Below, piece after piece: positions 18,611 through 26,294 of a DNA stretch of 64,000 nucleotides. A program made the translations under genes and the position numbers. Within the stretch, counting starts at the first letter, position 1, and every line of letters starts with the position of its first letter. A model generated the notes under the pieces. The model saw only the letters and a program-made list of their open reading frames with translations. It was not told the DNA's origin and did not search any database. Source of the DNA: Lachnospira hominis (ex Liu et al. 2021) (lineage in GTDB: Bacteria; Bacillota; Clostridia; Lachnospirales; Lachnospiraceae); contig NZ_JACOPD010000010.1 of the NCBI RefSeq assembly GCF_014287955.1, forward strand, positions 1 through 64,000, in the 5' to 3' direction.

Positions 18611-19615
18611 CTATATCTTTTCACTCCTTTCAAGTATTTTTTTTACAAACCGGTACATACCTCCGGATTTGATTTTTTCCCAAAATTCCCTGTCCACACC
18701 ACTTTCACATTCAGGCAGGCGCACTTTCTCTATTCTGTCTAACATTTTTGACATTCCTATTCCGTAAAAATATGTCTCGAATTCAAGAATCTTACGTTCC
18801 GAAAGATAATCATTTCTTACCGGCATATATATAGTGCTGCAACATTCCATAAGTCTCCACGGCTGTTTTACTGCTGATGACAAATCAAGAATAATAACTT
18901 CATACCCCTTATTCTTTCCCACACATTCAACAAATGACACCAGCTGTTCCGACTCAACATACGAAATATCTTCTGCACACATAACAGGTGCTATATAGTC
19001 AATCCCGTCCACACTCCGTATTGTTCCCATTATCTTTTCTGCCGCATTATCCCTTTGCTGCCTGTAATAATAAAGTGCATCGGAAAGTGTAATATCATCC
19101 GTGCTTACAAGTATCTCATCAAGACCAGAAAACTCCTCAAAATTAATATACAAAACCTTATATTTTTCACTTAGAACTTTGGCAATATTTAAAGCAAACT
19201 CAGTCTTTGGCATAACATTAACCGGTGAATAGATTCCGATAACATCAAATGTATCAAGTCTCTTCTTTGGCTGTAAATCACTGTGCTCCATAAGTTCACG
19301 ATATATCCTGTCCATTGGCTGGTACCTGTAAACCGCTGTTGCATTGCTGCCAAAACGCTTAGCATCTGTCTCATTTTCAGGTTCTTCCGTAAGCACAACA
19401 AGACTTCCATCATATAGATCACTTATTCCATCATAAAATCCGGACTCGCTCACCATTGCAACCGTAGGCGAACCATCTCTTAGATATTTTTCAAATGCAT
19501 CTTTTTGTGTAAACAGTTCAATGTTAAACTGCTGGTTAGCTTTCATGCTCATAGCATGCATAAGCCGTCGTGCATAATTTTCATTATTATCATATATTGC
19601 ACACGTCCTGTTCAC
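18611..19615 (-). CDS. TadZ/CpaE-like pilus localisation protein
   Basis: 334 residues: an N-terminal receiver-like domain (about 1-115) and a MinD/ParA-like domain (about 120-300) with strands KVLYINFEE and YEVIILDLSS. The deviant Walker A is poorly kept (YSPVNVMPKTEFALN, without the usual KGGxGKT), so ATP hydrolysis is doubtful. TadZ proteins place the Tad machinery at the cell pole. It is the second gene of the operon, 3 nt after the prepilin peptidase. Confidence 0.75.
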   Translation of the reverse strand: MNRTCAIYDNNENYARRLMHAMSMKANQQFNIELFTQKDAFEKYLRDGSPTVAMVSESGFYDGISDLYDGSLVVLTEEPENETDAKRFGSNATAVYRYQPMDRIYRELMEHSDLQPKKRLDTFDVIGIYSPVNVMPKTEFALNIAKVLSEKYKVLYINFEEFSGLDEILVSTDDITLSDALYYYRQQRDNAAEKIMGTIRSVDGIDYIAPVMCAEDISYVESEQLVSFVECVGKNKGYEVIILDLSSAVKQPWRLMECCSTIYMPVRNDYLSERKILEFETYFYGIGMSKMLDRIEKVRLPECESGVDREFWEKIKSGGMYRFVKKILERSEKI

Positions 19616-19618
19616 CCT

Positions 19619-20092
19619 TCATCCTCCAATATAAATATTTGTTAAAACTGCAATTACACACCCTGCCGCCATATATATGCTGTAATGAATTCTGTGCATC
19701 TTCATATTCCCAATCTGAATAGCACTGCATCTTCCTATTGCTATCCCGGCAGTTCCCACTACTGCCGCACATATAAGCGAACTTATTATCATAATTAATA
19801 CCCCTTTTATTCCAAGCAGCATCCCACATACTGCTGAAAGTTTAACATCTCCTGCACCGGCTCCTTTAACTATATATATTGCTGACATTACCCCTAAGCC
19901 GGCAATACACGCCGTCAAATATTGCATTGCACCTCCTTTCATAATCTGTTCTGTCAAAAAAACTCCAGCTGCGGCTATAAAACCGCATATAATAATTCTG
20001 TTAGAAATTCTGTATCTTCGGCAGTCATCCACAACCGCCGCAGACATGATAATAACAAGCAGAATCATTCTGATAATCTCAAAATAGTCCAT
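19619..20092 (-). CDS. TadV/CpaA prepilin peptidase (A24 family)
   Basis: 157 residues with six hydrophobic segments. Both catalytic aspartates are present in full motifs: VVDDCRRYRISN near residue 21 and GAGAGDVKL near residue 80. It should cleave the leader of the Flp1 pilin encoded in the same operon. It is the first gene of the Tad operon, about 155 nt from the predicted transcription start, behind AAAGGGAG. Confidence 0.9.
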   Translation of the reverse strand: MDYFEIIRMILLVIIMSAAVVDDCRRYRISNRIIICGFIAAAGVFLTEQIMKGGAMQYLTACIAGLGVMSAIYIVKGAGAGDVKLSAVCGMLLGIKGVLIMIISSLICAAVVGTAGIAIGRCSAIQIGNMKMHRIHYSIYMAAGCVIAVLTNIYIGG

Positions 20093-20246
20093 ACTTCTCC
20101 CTTTAAAAAATTATAAATATCTGTGGGAATTCTCCTGCTAAACTAACAGGATGACACGAATGTGTCTTAATAGATGTTCTTATATACAATAAAAACATAC
20201 ATAGAAATGGGGTATAATTACCGGCAGCACTTATATTCTGTTGCCG
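20093..20246 (-). promoter_or_regulatory. Structured leader of the Tad operon
   Basis: About 150 nt of untranslated leader separates the Tad promoter from the first gene. Read on the minus strand it offers CGGCA/TGCCG (20246-20222), GACAC-ATTC-GTGTC, and TCCTG/CAGGA hairpins in succession before the ribosome site. I could not match it to a known riboswitch. Post-transcriptional control is possible but not shown. Confidence 0.4.
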
Positions 20247-20253
20247 TATAAGT

Positions 20254-20282
20254 ATAGTATCACTTTACTTTCGCATTGTCAA
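20254..20282 (-). promoter_or_regulatory. Promoter of the Tad operon
   Basis: On the minus strand a perfect TTGACA (20282-20277) is followed after 17 nt by TACTAT (20259-20254). Transcription should begin near 20247 and run leftward into the prepilin peptidase gene and the ten genes after it. No other good promoter is visible inside the closely packed operon. Confidence 0.65.
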
Positions 20283-20327
20283 TACCATAAATATATTTTT
20301 TATAATTTTCTCTTGTAAAATAAGATA

Positions 20328-20366
20328 ACTCCCTCTTTATCAGGATGTCCTGCATTAAGAGGGAGT
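20328..20366 (-). terminator. Terminator after the 118-residue protein gene
   Basis: ACTCCCTCTT (20328-20337) pairs perfectly with AAGAGGGAGT (20357-20366), with a nested CAGGA/TCCTG inside. On the minus strand the stem is followed by TATCTTATTTT. It lies 60 nt past the stop of the gene at 20427-20783. Confidence 0.65.
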
Positions 20367-20426
20367 AAAAAGGCATTACTTATATTATTATGTCGTTATT
20401 ATAAAATATCGAAATATTATAAACAT

Positions 20427-20783
20427 TTATAATTTCTTATGTAGAAGCTGTATTGTTGAGCTTAATTCTTCTCTTAAATCTTCCTTTTCCTTTGGAAGCT
20501 TCATAAGAACTTCATGTAAATCAGCTGTAACATGATCATTACCAACTTTCTTTAATGTCTCACATACTTCTTTCAATACATCATCCTCATTTGCTGCTAC
20601 TGCAACGTCCGCAAGTCTGAGCAAAAGGTCTAAGCTGCTTTCGTCATCTGACTGTGCAAGAGCCTGTGCAAGTTCCTTTTTCTGGTTCTCGTCACCATAA
20701 ACATAATCTGCTAGACGACTCCAGTCTTTTCTGTGAACCAGCTTTTCCATTTTTTCTTCAGGTGATTTCTTTCCAAATAACAT
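20427..20783 (-). CDS. Small helical protein, HEAT-like, unknown function
   Basis: 118 residues, soluble and wholly helical, with recurring hydrophobic spacing such as LAQALAQSDDESSLDLLLRLADVAV that suggests two or three HEAT-like helical pairs. The start follows AGAAGGA. It has its own terminator and is divergent from the DUF2508-like gene. I do not recognise a family. Confidence 0.65.
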   Translation of the reverse strand: MLFGKKSPEEKMEKLVHRKDWSRLADYVYGDENQKKELAQALAQSDDESSLDLLLRLADVAVAANEDDVLKEVCETLKKVGNDHVTADLHEVLMKLPKEKEDLREELSSTIQLLHKKL

Positions 20784-20967
20784 ATATATTCCTTCTTTCT
20801 CTCAATACATGCCTTTTATCTTACTCGCATTATACGCCAATATATTTTAAATGTAAAATATTTTTGTATATTTTTTTAATCTGTGGATATACTTGAATTA
20901 AAGGAAGTTTTATACAAAACATGCTTTAATTTCCATATGTATTATTTTATGAAAGGAGGTATCTCTA

Positions 20968-21195
20968 ATGGGCTTTTTTAAAAAGAAAAACACACCTGTA
21001 ACATATAATGAAAAATATCTCAAAAGCGAAATCGACATGACAAGAGATGCACTCAATGCCGCATATTCCAATTTTGATAACGCTACAGACCCCGACCTTA
21101 TTGACTGCTATATTTACCAGTTAAATTCAGAGCAGAAACGTTACAAATATCTTTTGCAGCTTGCCCGTGAATACGAAGATAATACTACTGCATAA
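20968..21195 (+). CDS. DUF2508 (YaaL-like) small protein
   Basis: 75 residues behind a perfect AAAGGAGGT. The pattern (basic start, helical body with DMTRDALNAAYSNFDNATDPDLIDCYIY and a KRYKYLL end) matches DUF2508, a small Firmicute family that includes B. subtilis YaaL. In Bacillus, yaaL lies near recR and dnaX; here those genes are almost 40 kb away. Function unknown. A TTGTAT-N18-TATACT promoter may lie at 20864-20893. Confidence 0.75.
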   Translation: MGFFKKKNTPVTYNEKYLKSEIDMTRDALNAAYSNFDNATDPDLIDCYIYQLNSEQKRYKYLLQLAREYEDNTTA

Positions 21196-21211
21196 TCATT
21201 ATAGCAGCTTA

Positions 21212-22012
21212 TTATTCTTCTGTTTCTACAGAACCGCTGACCGATTGTCCACCATTTTCAGATTCTGTTTCTGATACTGTAACCACAGGTTTTTCATATG
21301 ATAAAAGCTTATATACAAGTGCTGCCACAACAGCTCCCGCAAGCGGTGCAACTATAAATACCCATACCTGTGAAAGTGCCTGAATATCTCCATTTACCGC
21401 TCTTGCAAGTGCCGGTCCGAAACTTCTTGCCGGATTAACACCCGTTCCTGTAAAAGGAATCCCAAAAAGATGTACCGCTGCAAGCGAAAGTCCGATTACG
21501 ATACCAGAAACACTCTTATATTCAGGTTTTGAAGTCACTCCGATAACTGTAATTACAAATACAAATGTAAGTATGAATTCAATTATCAATGCTCCCCATA
21601 CATTTACCTGTAAAAATGCAGATGCATCGCCATATCCGTTTGTACCAAAACTCAAAAGATTGTATCCGTATGAGCTGTACTGTGAAATAATGTCCTCACT
21701 AAATGTTTTTGAAATTCCAAGCATTGCAAATCCTGCCGCAACACCGCCAAGCAACTGTGCTATTACATATCCCATAAAATCCACAATGCTCATTCTCTTT
21801 GAAATAAGCATGCCAAGCGAAACCGCAGGATTAATATGGCATCCTGAAATATTACCAATTGAGTAACACAAAACAGCAACTATAAATCCAAATATCAAAG
21901 AAATTCCGACTACTCCGAGAAATCCCTGATAACCTGCGGTAAATGACGCAACGCCACATGCAAGAAATGTTAATAAAAATGTACCAATAAATTCAGCAAA
22001 ATATTTTCTCAT
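21212..22012 (-). CDS. Aquaporin (MIP family channel)
   Basis: 266 residues with six membrane helices and both pore motifs, HINPAVS in the first half and GVNPARSFGPA in the second. Residues around the second motif and the overall length resemble aquaporin Z-like water channels more than glycerol facilitators, which usually carry an Asp after the second NPA (NPARD); here it is NPARS. A Ser/Glu-rich polar tail follows the last helix. Monocistronic, convergent with the DUF2508-like gene. Confidence 0.85.
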   Translation of the reverse strand: MRKYFAEFIGTFLLTFLACGVASFTAGYQGFLGVVGISLIFGFIVAVLCYSIGNISGCHINPAVSLGMLISKRMSIVDFMGYVIAQLLGGVAAGFAMLGISKTFSEDIISQYSSYGYNLLSFGTNGYGDASAFLQVNVWGALIIEFILTFVFVITVIGVTSKPEYKSVSGIVIGLSLAAVHLFGIPFTGTGVNPARSFGPALARAVNGDIQALSQVWVFIVAPLAGAVVAALVYKLLSYEKPVVTVSETESENGGQSVSGSVETEE

Positions 22013-22119
22013 TTTTCTTTTCCTTTCCTTATAAATCTGATATTATATAATATACGTGATTACAAGATAGAATAGCATAATCAATGTAATTATACAATAA
22101 TTTAATATGGGAGGTACTA

Positions 22120-23142
22120 ATGGATACTAAAAAACAAAAGAAACCCCTTTTAATTATTATATGTATTTTGTCTGCTCTGCTTGTCTTAGGACTTGTGCTC
22201 GGACTTACGGTTTTCTCTAAATTCCGTATGTACACAATTTTCTCAAACAGAGGTTCAAGATTATATTCACCTGCACAGATACGCGATATTAAATCTGACG
22301 CATATGATAAAGGTGCCAATGATTTTGTCGATGACATGAAAGGCCGCCTTGAAAACGGAACCGGCATTAATACAGTTCTACGCGAAATTTATACTGAAGA
22401 TTTCATTTACACGGTTGATGGCAAATATTATTTTTCACCTATAAATTTTGACCTCAAGATGAACAAGCTTAACAATGCTAATTTTTCAAAGAATTCCAAT
22501 GGCGAAATTACATATTCTGAAAACGGTGCCGTTGTATCGCATAAAGGTATTGATATTTCACGTTATCAGGGTAATATTGATTTTTCAAAAGTTAAACAAA
22601 GCGGCGTAGAATATGCAATAATCCGCTGCGGTTACCGCGGATATTCAGGCGGAACAATCACTGACGACTCTTCATTTGACACATATATGCGTAATGCACT
22701 CTCAAATGATATAAAAGTTGGTGCATATTTCTTCTCACAGGCTCTTACTAAAGACGAAGCAGTTGAAGAAGCCGACTATGTAATATCAAAGTTAAAACCT
22801 TATAATGTTACATGTCCGGTTGCAATTGATGTCGAGGAAGTAAATGCCGGTTCTTCACGCCAGAATACCCTCACTAATGAAGCATTGACAGATACTGTTA
22901 TTGCTTTCTGTGACCGAATAAAAGAAGCCGGATACACTCCTATGATATATGCCAATTCAAGATATTTTGCCGGCAAACTTGATATGTCCCGCCTTGAGGA
23001 TTATGAAAAATGGTATGCATTCTATGCAGATGTACCATATATGCCATATGAATTTTCAATGTGGCAGTATACTAACACAGGTTCTGTTGACGGAATCTCA
23101 GGCAATGTAGATTTAAATATAAGCTTTAAATCATGGAACTAA
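22120..23142 (+). CDS. Membrane-anchored GH25 lysozyme
   Basis: 340 residues behind GGGAGG. A basic N-terminus and one membrane helix (about 9-32) anchor it outside the cell; a 100-residue linker region follows; the GH25 muramidase domain (about 145-340) starts at GIDISRYQGNIDF, has the catalytic DVEE in VAIDVEEV and ends with the MWQYTNTGSVDGISGNVDLN signature. It should cut peptidoglycan between MurNAc and GlcNAc. It converges on spmB with a 4-nt gap, and its likely terminator lies inside spmB. Confidence 0.9.
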   Translation: MDTKKQKKPLLIIICILSALLVLGLVLGLTVFSKFRMYTIFSNRGSRLYSPAQIRDIKSDAYDKGANDFVDDMKGRLENGTGINTVLREIYTEDFIYTVDGKYYFSPINFDLKMNKLNNANFSKNSNGEITYSENGAVVSHKGIDISRYQGNIDFSKVKQSGVEYAIIRCGYRGYSGGTITDDSSFDTYMRNALSNDIKVGAYFFSQALTKDEAVEEADYVISKLKPYNVTCPVAIDVEEVNAGSSRQNTLTNEALTDTVIAFCDRIKEAGYTPMIYANSRYFAGKLDMSRLEDYEKWYAFYADVPYMPYEFSMWQYTNTGSVDGISGNVDLNISFKSWN

Positions 23143-23146
23143 ACAA

Positions 23147-23674
23147 CTAAATCATTAACATAGCCAGTATTACGCTGGACACTATTCCTGCCAAAGTTGA
23201 TATCAACGCACCGGAAAGTGTCCAGCGTGTTTTTGTTATTTTGGCTGCAACTGAATAAACGGATATCGTAAAAAATATCGTCTCTGTCGCAGAGGAGGCA
23301 ATTGACGCGATAAGACCTATAAGAGAATCGGTACCATATTCCTTAAACAAGTCAAGCGTCAGCCCGGTCGCTGCTGATGAACTGAACATTCTTACTATAA
23401 GCAATGGAATTACAGGTGATGGAAGTCCTATTTTTCCTGTAAATTTTCCTATGAAACCGGATATCATATCTAAAAATCCCGATGCACGAAGCACGCCAAC
23501 CGCCATCATGAGCCCGACAAGTGTAGGTGCTATTGATACAACTGTCTTCATGCCATCTTTTGCACCTGTCACAAATTCGTCATAAACATTTACTTTCTTT
23601 ATCATTCCGTGAATTACAATAAAAAGCATAACCGCAGGAATTATATATCCTGAAACTGCAACAACCACATTCAT
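23147..23674 (-). CDS. spmB: Spore maturation protein B
   Basis: 175 residues starting at MNVVVAVSGYIIPA; the frame is open upstream but the ATG at 23674 overlaps the spmA stop by 4 nt (ATGA), the usual arrangement. Five hydrophobic segments and the nucleoside-transporter gate-like motif region VRMFSSSAATGL and SIASSATETIFFTISVY identify SpmB. With SpmA it acts in the late dehydration of the spore core. Its 3' coding sequence contains a long inverted repeat (see the terminator entry). Confidence 0.9.
   Translation of the reverse strand: MNVVVAVSGYIIPAVMLFIVIHGMIKKVNVYDEFVTGAKDGMKTVVSIAPTLVGLMMAVGVLRASGFLDMISGFIGKFTGKIGLPSPVIPLLIVRMFSSSAATGLTLDLFKEYGTDSLIGLIASIASSATETIFFTISVYSVAAKITKTRWTLSGALISTLAGIVSSVILAMLMI
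23172..23245 (+). terminator. Terminator of the lysozyme gene placed inside spmB coding sequence
   Basis: ACGCTGGACACT (23172-23183) pairs perfectly with AGTGTCCAGCGT (23217-23228), with a further TTCC/GGAA pair inside. On the plus strand the stem runs straight into GTTTTTGTTATTTT. It lies 29 nt after the GH25 stop codon, so it can end that transcript while also coding for spmB on the other strand. Confidence 0.6.
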
Positions 23675-24279
23675 ACAGAATCTCCTTTTCCGCCAGAAAG
23701 TTTCCTGCCTGAAAGATACATTATTCTGCAAAATATAACTGCCACAAGCGTACTTATTGTCGTTGCAAGAATTGCTGGTGCAACTATTGATGTTGGATTA
23801 GAGCTCCCATACATGCTTCTGTATGCGATAATATTAACAGGTATAAGCTGAAGTGAAGATACATTTATTACAAGAAATGCACACATTGTATCTGATGCTT
23901 TTTTTGAACCACTATTAAGTTCTGCCAGACTTTCCATTGCACGAAGTCCTGCAGGTGTAGCCGCCCAGCCAAGCCCGAGAATGTTGGCTATTACATTTGT
24001 TGTCATATGCTTCATTGACTCATGTTCACATGGGACATCCGGAAACATCCAATGCATTACAGGTCTGATTTTTTTCGTACAAGTCATTATAAGTCCTGAT
24101 TTTTCGGCTATTTCCATAAGTCCCGTCCACAAAGACATAACTCCAAGCATTGTTATACACAAAGTTATTGCATCTTTTGCACATTCAATTGCACCATCCG
24201 CAACCGCCTGGACATTTCCGGTAAACGCACCATAAATGCCCCCGATGATAATCATAAATCCCCATAAATAATTAAGCAT
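23671..24279 (-). CDS. spmA: Spore maturation protein A
   Basis: 202 residues starting MLNYLWGFMI. Hydrophobic segments and the motifs LWTGLMEIAEKSGL, NVIANILGLGWAATPAGLRA and LVINVSSLQLIPVNIIAYR are typical of SpmA. It is followed by spmB with an ATGA overlap. The ribosome site is a weak GGTGAG, and the start codon lies in one arm of an 11-bp inverted repeat, a possible translational control. Confidence 0.9.
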   Translation of the reverse strand: MLNYLWGFMIIIGGIYGAFTGNVQAVADGAIECAKDAITLCITMLGVMSLWTGLMEIAEKSGLIMTCTKKIRPVMHWMFPDVPCEHESMKHMTTNVIANILGLGWAATPAGLRAMESLAELNSGSKKASDTMCAFLVINVSSLQLIPVNIIAYRSMYGSSNPTSIVAPAILATTISTLVAVIFCRIMYLSGRKLSGGKGDSV

Positions 24280-24321
24280 AGGCTCACCGTAATATTATCA
24301 TTACAATAAACCTATGCTTAA
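24272..24321 (-). promoter_or_regulatory. Inverted repeat covering the spmA start codon
   Basis: TTAAGCATAGG (24272-24282) and CCTATGCTTAA (24311-24321) are perfect complements 28 nt apart. On the mRNA the arm nearest the gene contains the spmA AUG, and the weak ribosome site is in the loop. Folding would hide the start codon. Confidence 0.5.
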
Positions 24322-24337
24322 CTTTTTAAAAATATTA

Positions 24338-25300
24338 CTATTTTGTTTTGTGTTCATTAACAAACTTACATATCATTTCTCTTGTCAGACTGACATCGTC
24401 TTCCTCTATATCAAGTTCATCGGCATGAAACCATTTTCCGACCGACAACTCATCTTCCTGAAGATGTATGCTGTCATCTCCGTCAAGCTCACAGAAATAT
24501 CCATAAAGAAGTGAGCCCGACAACGCCCACGGCTGACTCTTATAATAACGGAGATTTTTTACATGAACGCCTACTTCCTCGTATACTTCACGCATAACAG
24601 TTTCCTCAACCGTCTCTCCAATCTCGGTAAATCCGGCTATAAGAGCATAATTGCGGTAAGTTCTTCCGGCATATTTGGTAAGAAGTATCCTGTCGCCATC
24701 TGTGACAGCCACTATAACTGCCGGGCATATCTTAGGATAAACTGTATTTTTACAATCCATGCAATGCATCATACGTTCATTTTCACCATGAAACATCAAT
24801 CTGCCGCATCTTCCGCAATACCTGTTATCACGATACCAGCCATACAGGTGGTATGCCGTAATTGCCGCAAATGCAAGTTCTTTTGGCTTCGCATTGCGGA
24901 ATACATTTACACCTGTAAAATCATAACCTTCAATTATATTTTCATACTCGGCATGTATTCCCGAATCTGCCATTTCTCCAAGAAAAGCACCCTTCTGCAC
25001 TTTTCTTTTTGGAAGTGCAAGAAAAAACTTCTTCTCATTATCGTTTTGTGACGGCTCTTCACCTATTTTTTTGTCAGTCAGGCAGAATAAATATATAAAA
25101 TCATATGTCTCATTAACATCTGTTCCCGATGCTTTTTTAACTTTTTCAATAAAATCGCCATATTCCGGATAAGTTATGCTGTCACCGTTTTGTGATGCCA
25201 AAACTGTATTTCCTTCAAAAAAGAAAATTGTATCTTTAGCATCCGGTGTAATATTTCTATACTGGTTATCCAGATGTCTTGGGGCAATATTCTGTATCAT
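24338..25300 (-). CDS. nudC: NAD+ diphosphatase (NADH pyrophosphatase)
   Basis: 320 residues. An N-terminal domain precedes a four-cysteine zinc ribbon (CGRCG and CMDC, about 160-182) and a Nudix domain with the box GFTEIGETVEETVMREVYEE, followed by the NudC-specific SQPWALSGSLLYGYF. It cleaves NAD(H) to NMN(H) and AMP and may remove NAD caps from RNA. It lies in a leftward series between the CobW-like genes and spmA. Confidence 0.9.
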   Translation of the reverse strand: MIQNIAPRHLDNQYRNITPDAKDTIFFFEGNTVLASQNGDSITYPEYGDFIEKVKKASGTDVNETYDFIYLFCLTDKKIGEEPSQNDNEKKFFLALPKRKVQKGAFLGEMADSGIHAEYENIIEGYDFTGVNVFRNAKPKELAFAAITAYHLYGWYRDNRYCGRCGRLMFHGENERMMHCMDCKNTVYPKICPAVIVAVTDGDRILLTKYAGRTYRNYALIAGFTEIGETVEETVMREVYEEVGVHVKNLRYYKSQPWALSGSLLYGYFCELDGDDSIHLQEDELSVGKWFHADELDIEEDDVSLTREMICKFVNEHKTK

Positions 25301-25323
25301 TGTGTATTCTCCGTAATAATTAA

Positions 25324-26280
25324 CTAGAATGTTACCAGTTCGTTTACCGGCGGCTGTGCAGGTTCAACTTTACTTACATAAAGAACAGGACCTTTTTTCT
25401 TGTATGCCATCTGGAATTCATACTTGACTGTTGCAGTAACTGTAACCCACTGCTTATTTTCAAGTGAAGAGATATTATCATAGAAACTTATATATCCTAT
25501 AAACTGCATATCAGCCTCACAGCATGTCATTACTTTTCTTCCCGGAACAAAATTCTTGTCCTTGAAATATTTATTTTTAAGAACCTGTCCCTTGAAACGG
25601 ACTGTCTTATTCCTGTATGCTTCAGGTCTCTCGGAAACATCCATATACCAGATACCGTAATCATCATCTTCAATCTCGATAACATCAGTATTAATGTCAT
25701 ATGGAAGCTGTTCTGCAATTGACATCATATCGCCTTTTTCATCCTCAAATACAATCTGTATTGCAGAATTTAACGCTTTCATGCTTCTTCTGTAGCTTCC
25801 AAGCTCCATGCTTGTCTTGCATCTGTTAAATATTACCATGTCAGCATATTTTACTGTCTCTGCAAGAATCATCTTCATGTTAGCCCACTGCACACCGAAC
25901 TGTGCTGCATTAAAAAGCGTAATAGACTGATATATCTGCCAGCCCTTTGGTTTTTCTGTCTCGAAAATCATCGTAGGTTCCCACATGCCGTTATATTCAA
26001 CAATAACAAGCCATGGATCATACTTTTTATCAAGTTCGTTAAGCTTTTCTGTTGTAAACTCCTCTTTTTCAAGCACTACCATATCAATGCCGTTTTCATC
26101 AAGCATTTTCTGGTCATACTCTTCTTCGCCCTCTTCGCAGACAATGAGAAGCTTTTTCTTCGCTTCATCAAACTGACCCATCTCTATTGTTTCAGTGATG
26201 AATCTTGTCTTGCCGCTCTCAAGCTGTCCGTTTATTAAAAATATAGGAATCTGGTATTCTTCATCTGCCATTCCGTACAT
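25324..26280 (-). CDS. CobW-related GTPase-like protein with TIGR03943-like C-terminal domain
   Basis: 318 residues. A P-loop is clear near the start (FLINGQLESGKTRFI). The middle follows a CobW-like nucleotide-binding fold without the CxCC metal motif (KYADMVIFNRCK is the strand that would read NKxD). The C-terminal 110 residues (from about YRNKTVRFKGQV to YVSKVEPA) resemble the OB-like C-terminus of the TIGR03943/YcgQ family. It lies directly downstream of the His-rich CobW protein, 14 nt away, and may work with it in metal supply. Function is not established. Confidence 0.65.
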   Translation of the reverse strand: MYGMADEEYQIPIFLINGQLESGKTRFITETIEMGQFDEAKKKLLIVCEEGEEEYDQKMLDENGIDMVVLEKEEFTTEKLNELDKKYDPWLVIVEYNGMWEPTMIFETEKPKGWQIYQSITLFNAAQFGVQWANMKMILAETVKYADMVIFNRCKTSMELGSYRRSMKALNSAIQIVFEDEKGDMMSIAEQLPYDINTDVIEIEDDDYGIWYMDVSERPEAYRNKTVRFKGQVLKNKYFKDKNFVPGRKVMTCCEADMQFIGYISFYDNISSLENKQWVTVTATVKYEFQMAYKKKGPVLYVSKVEPAQPPVNELVTF

Positions 26281-26294
26281 TTACCCCACTTTCA

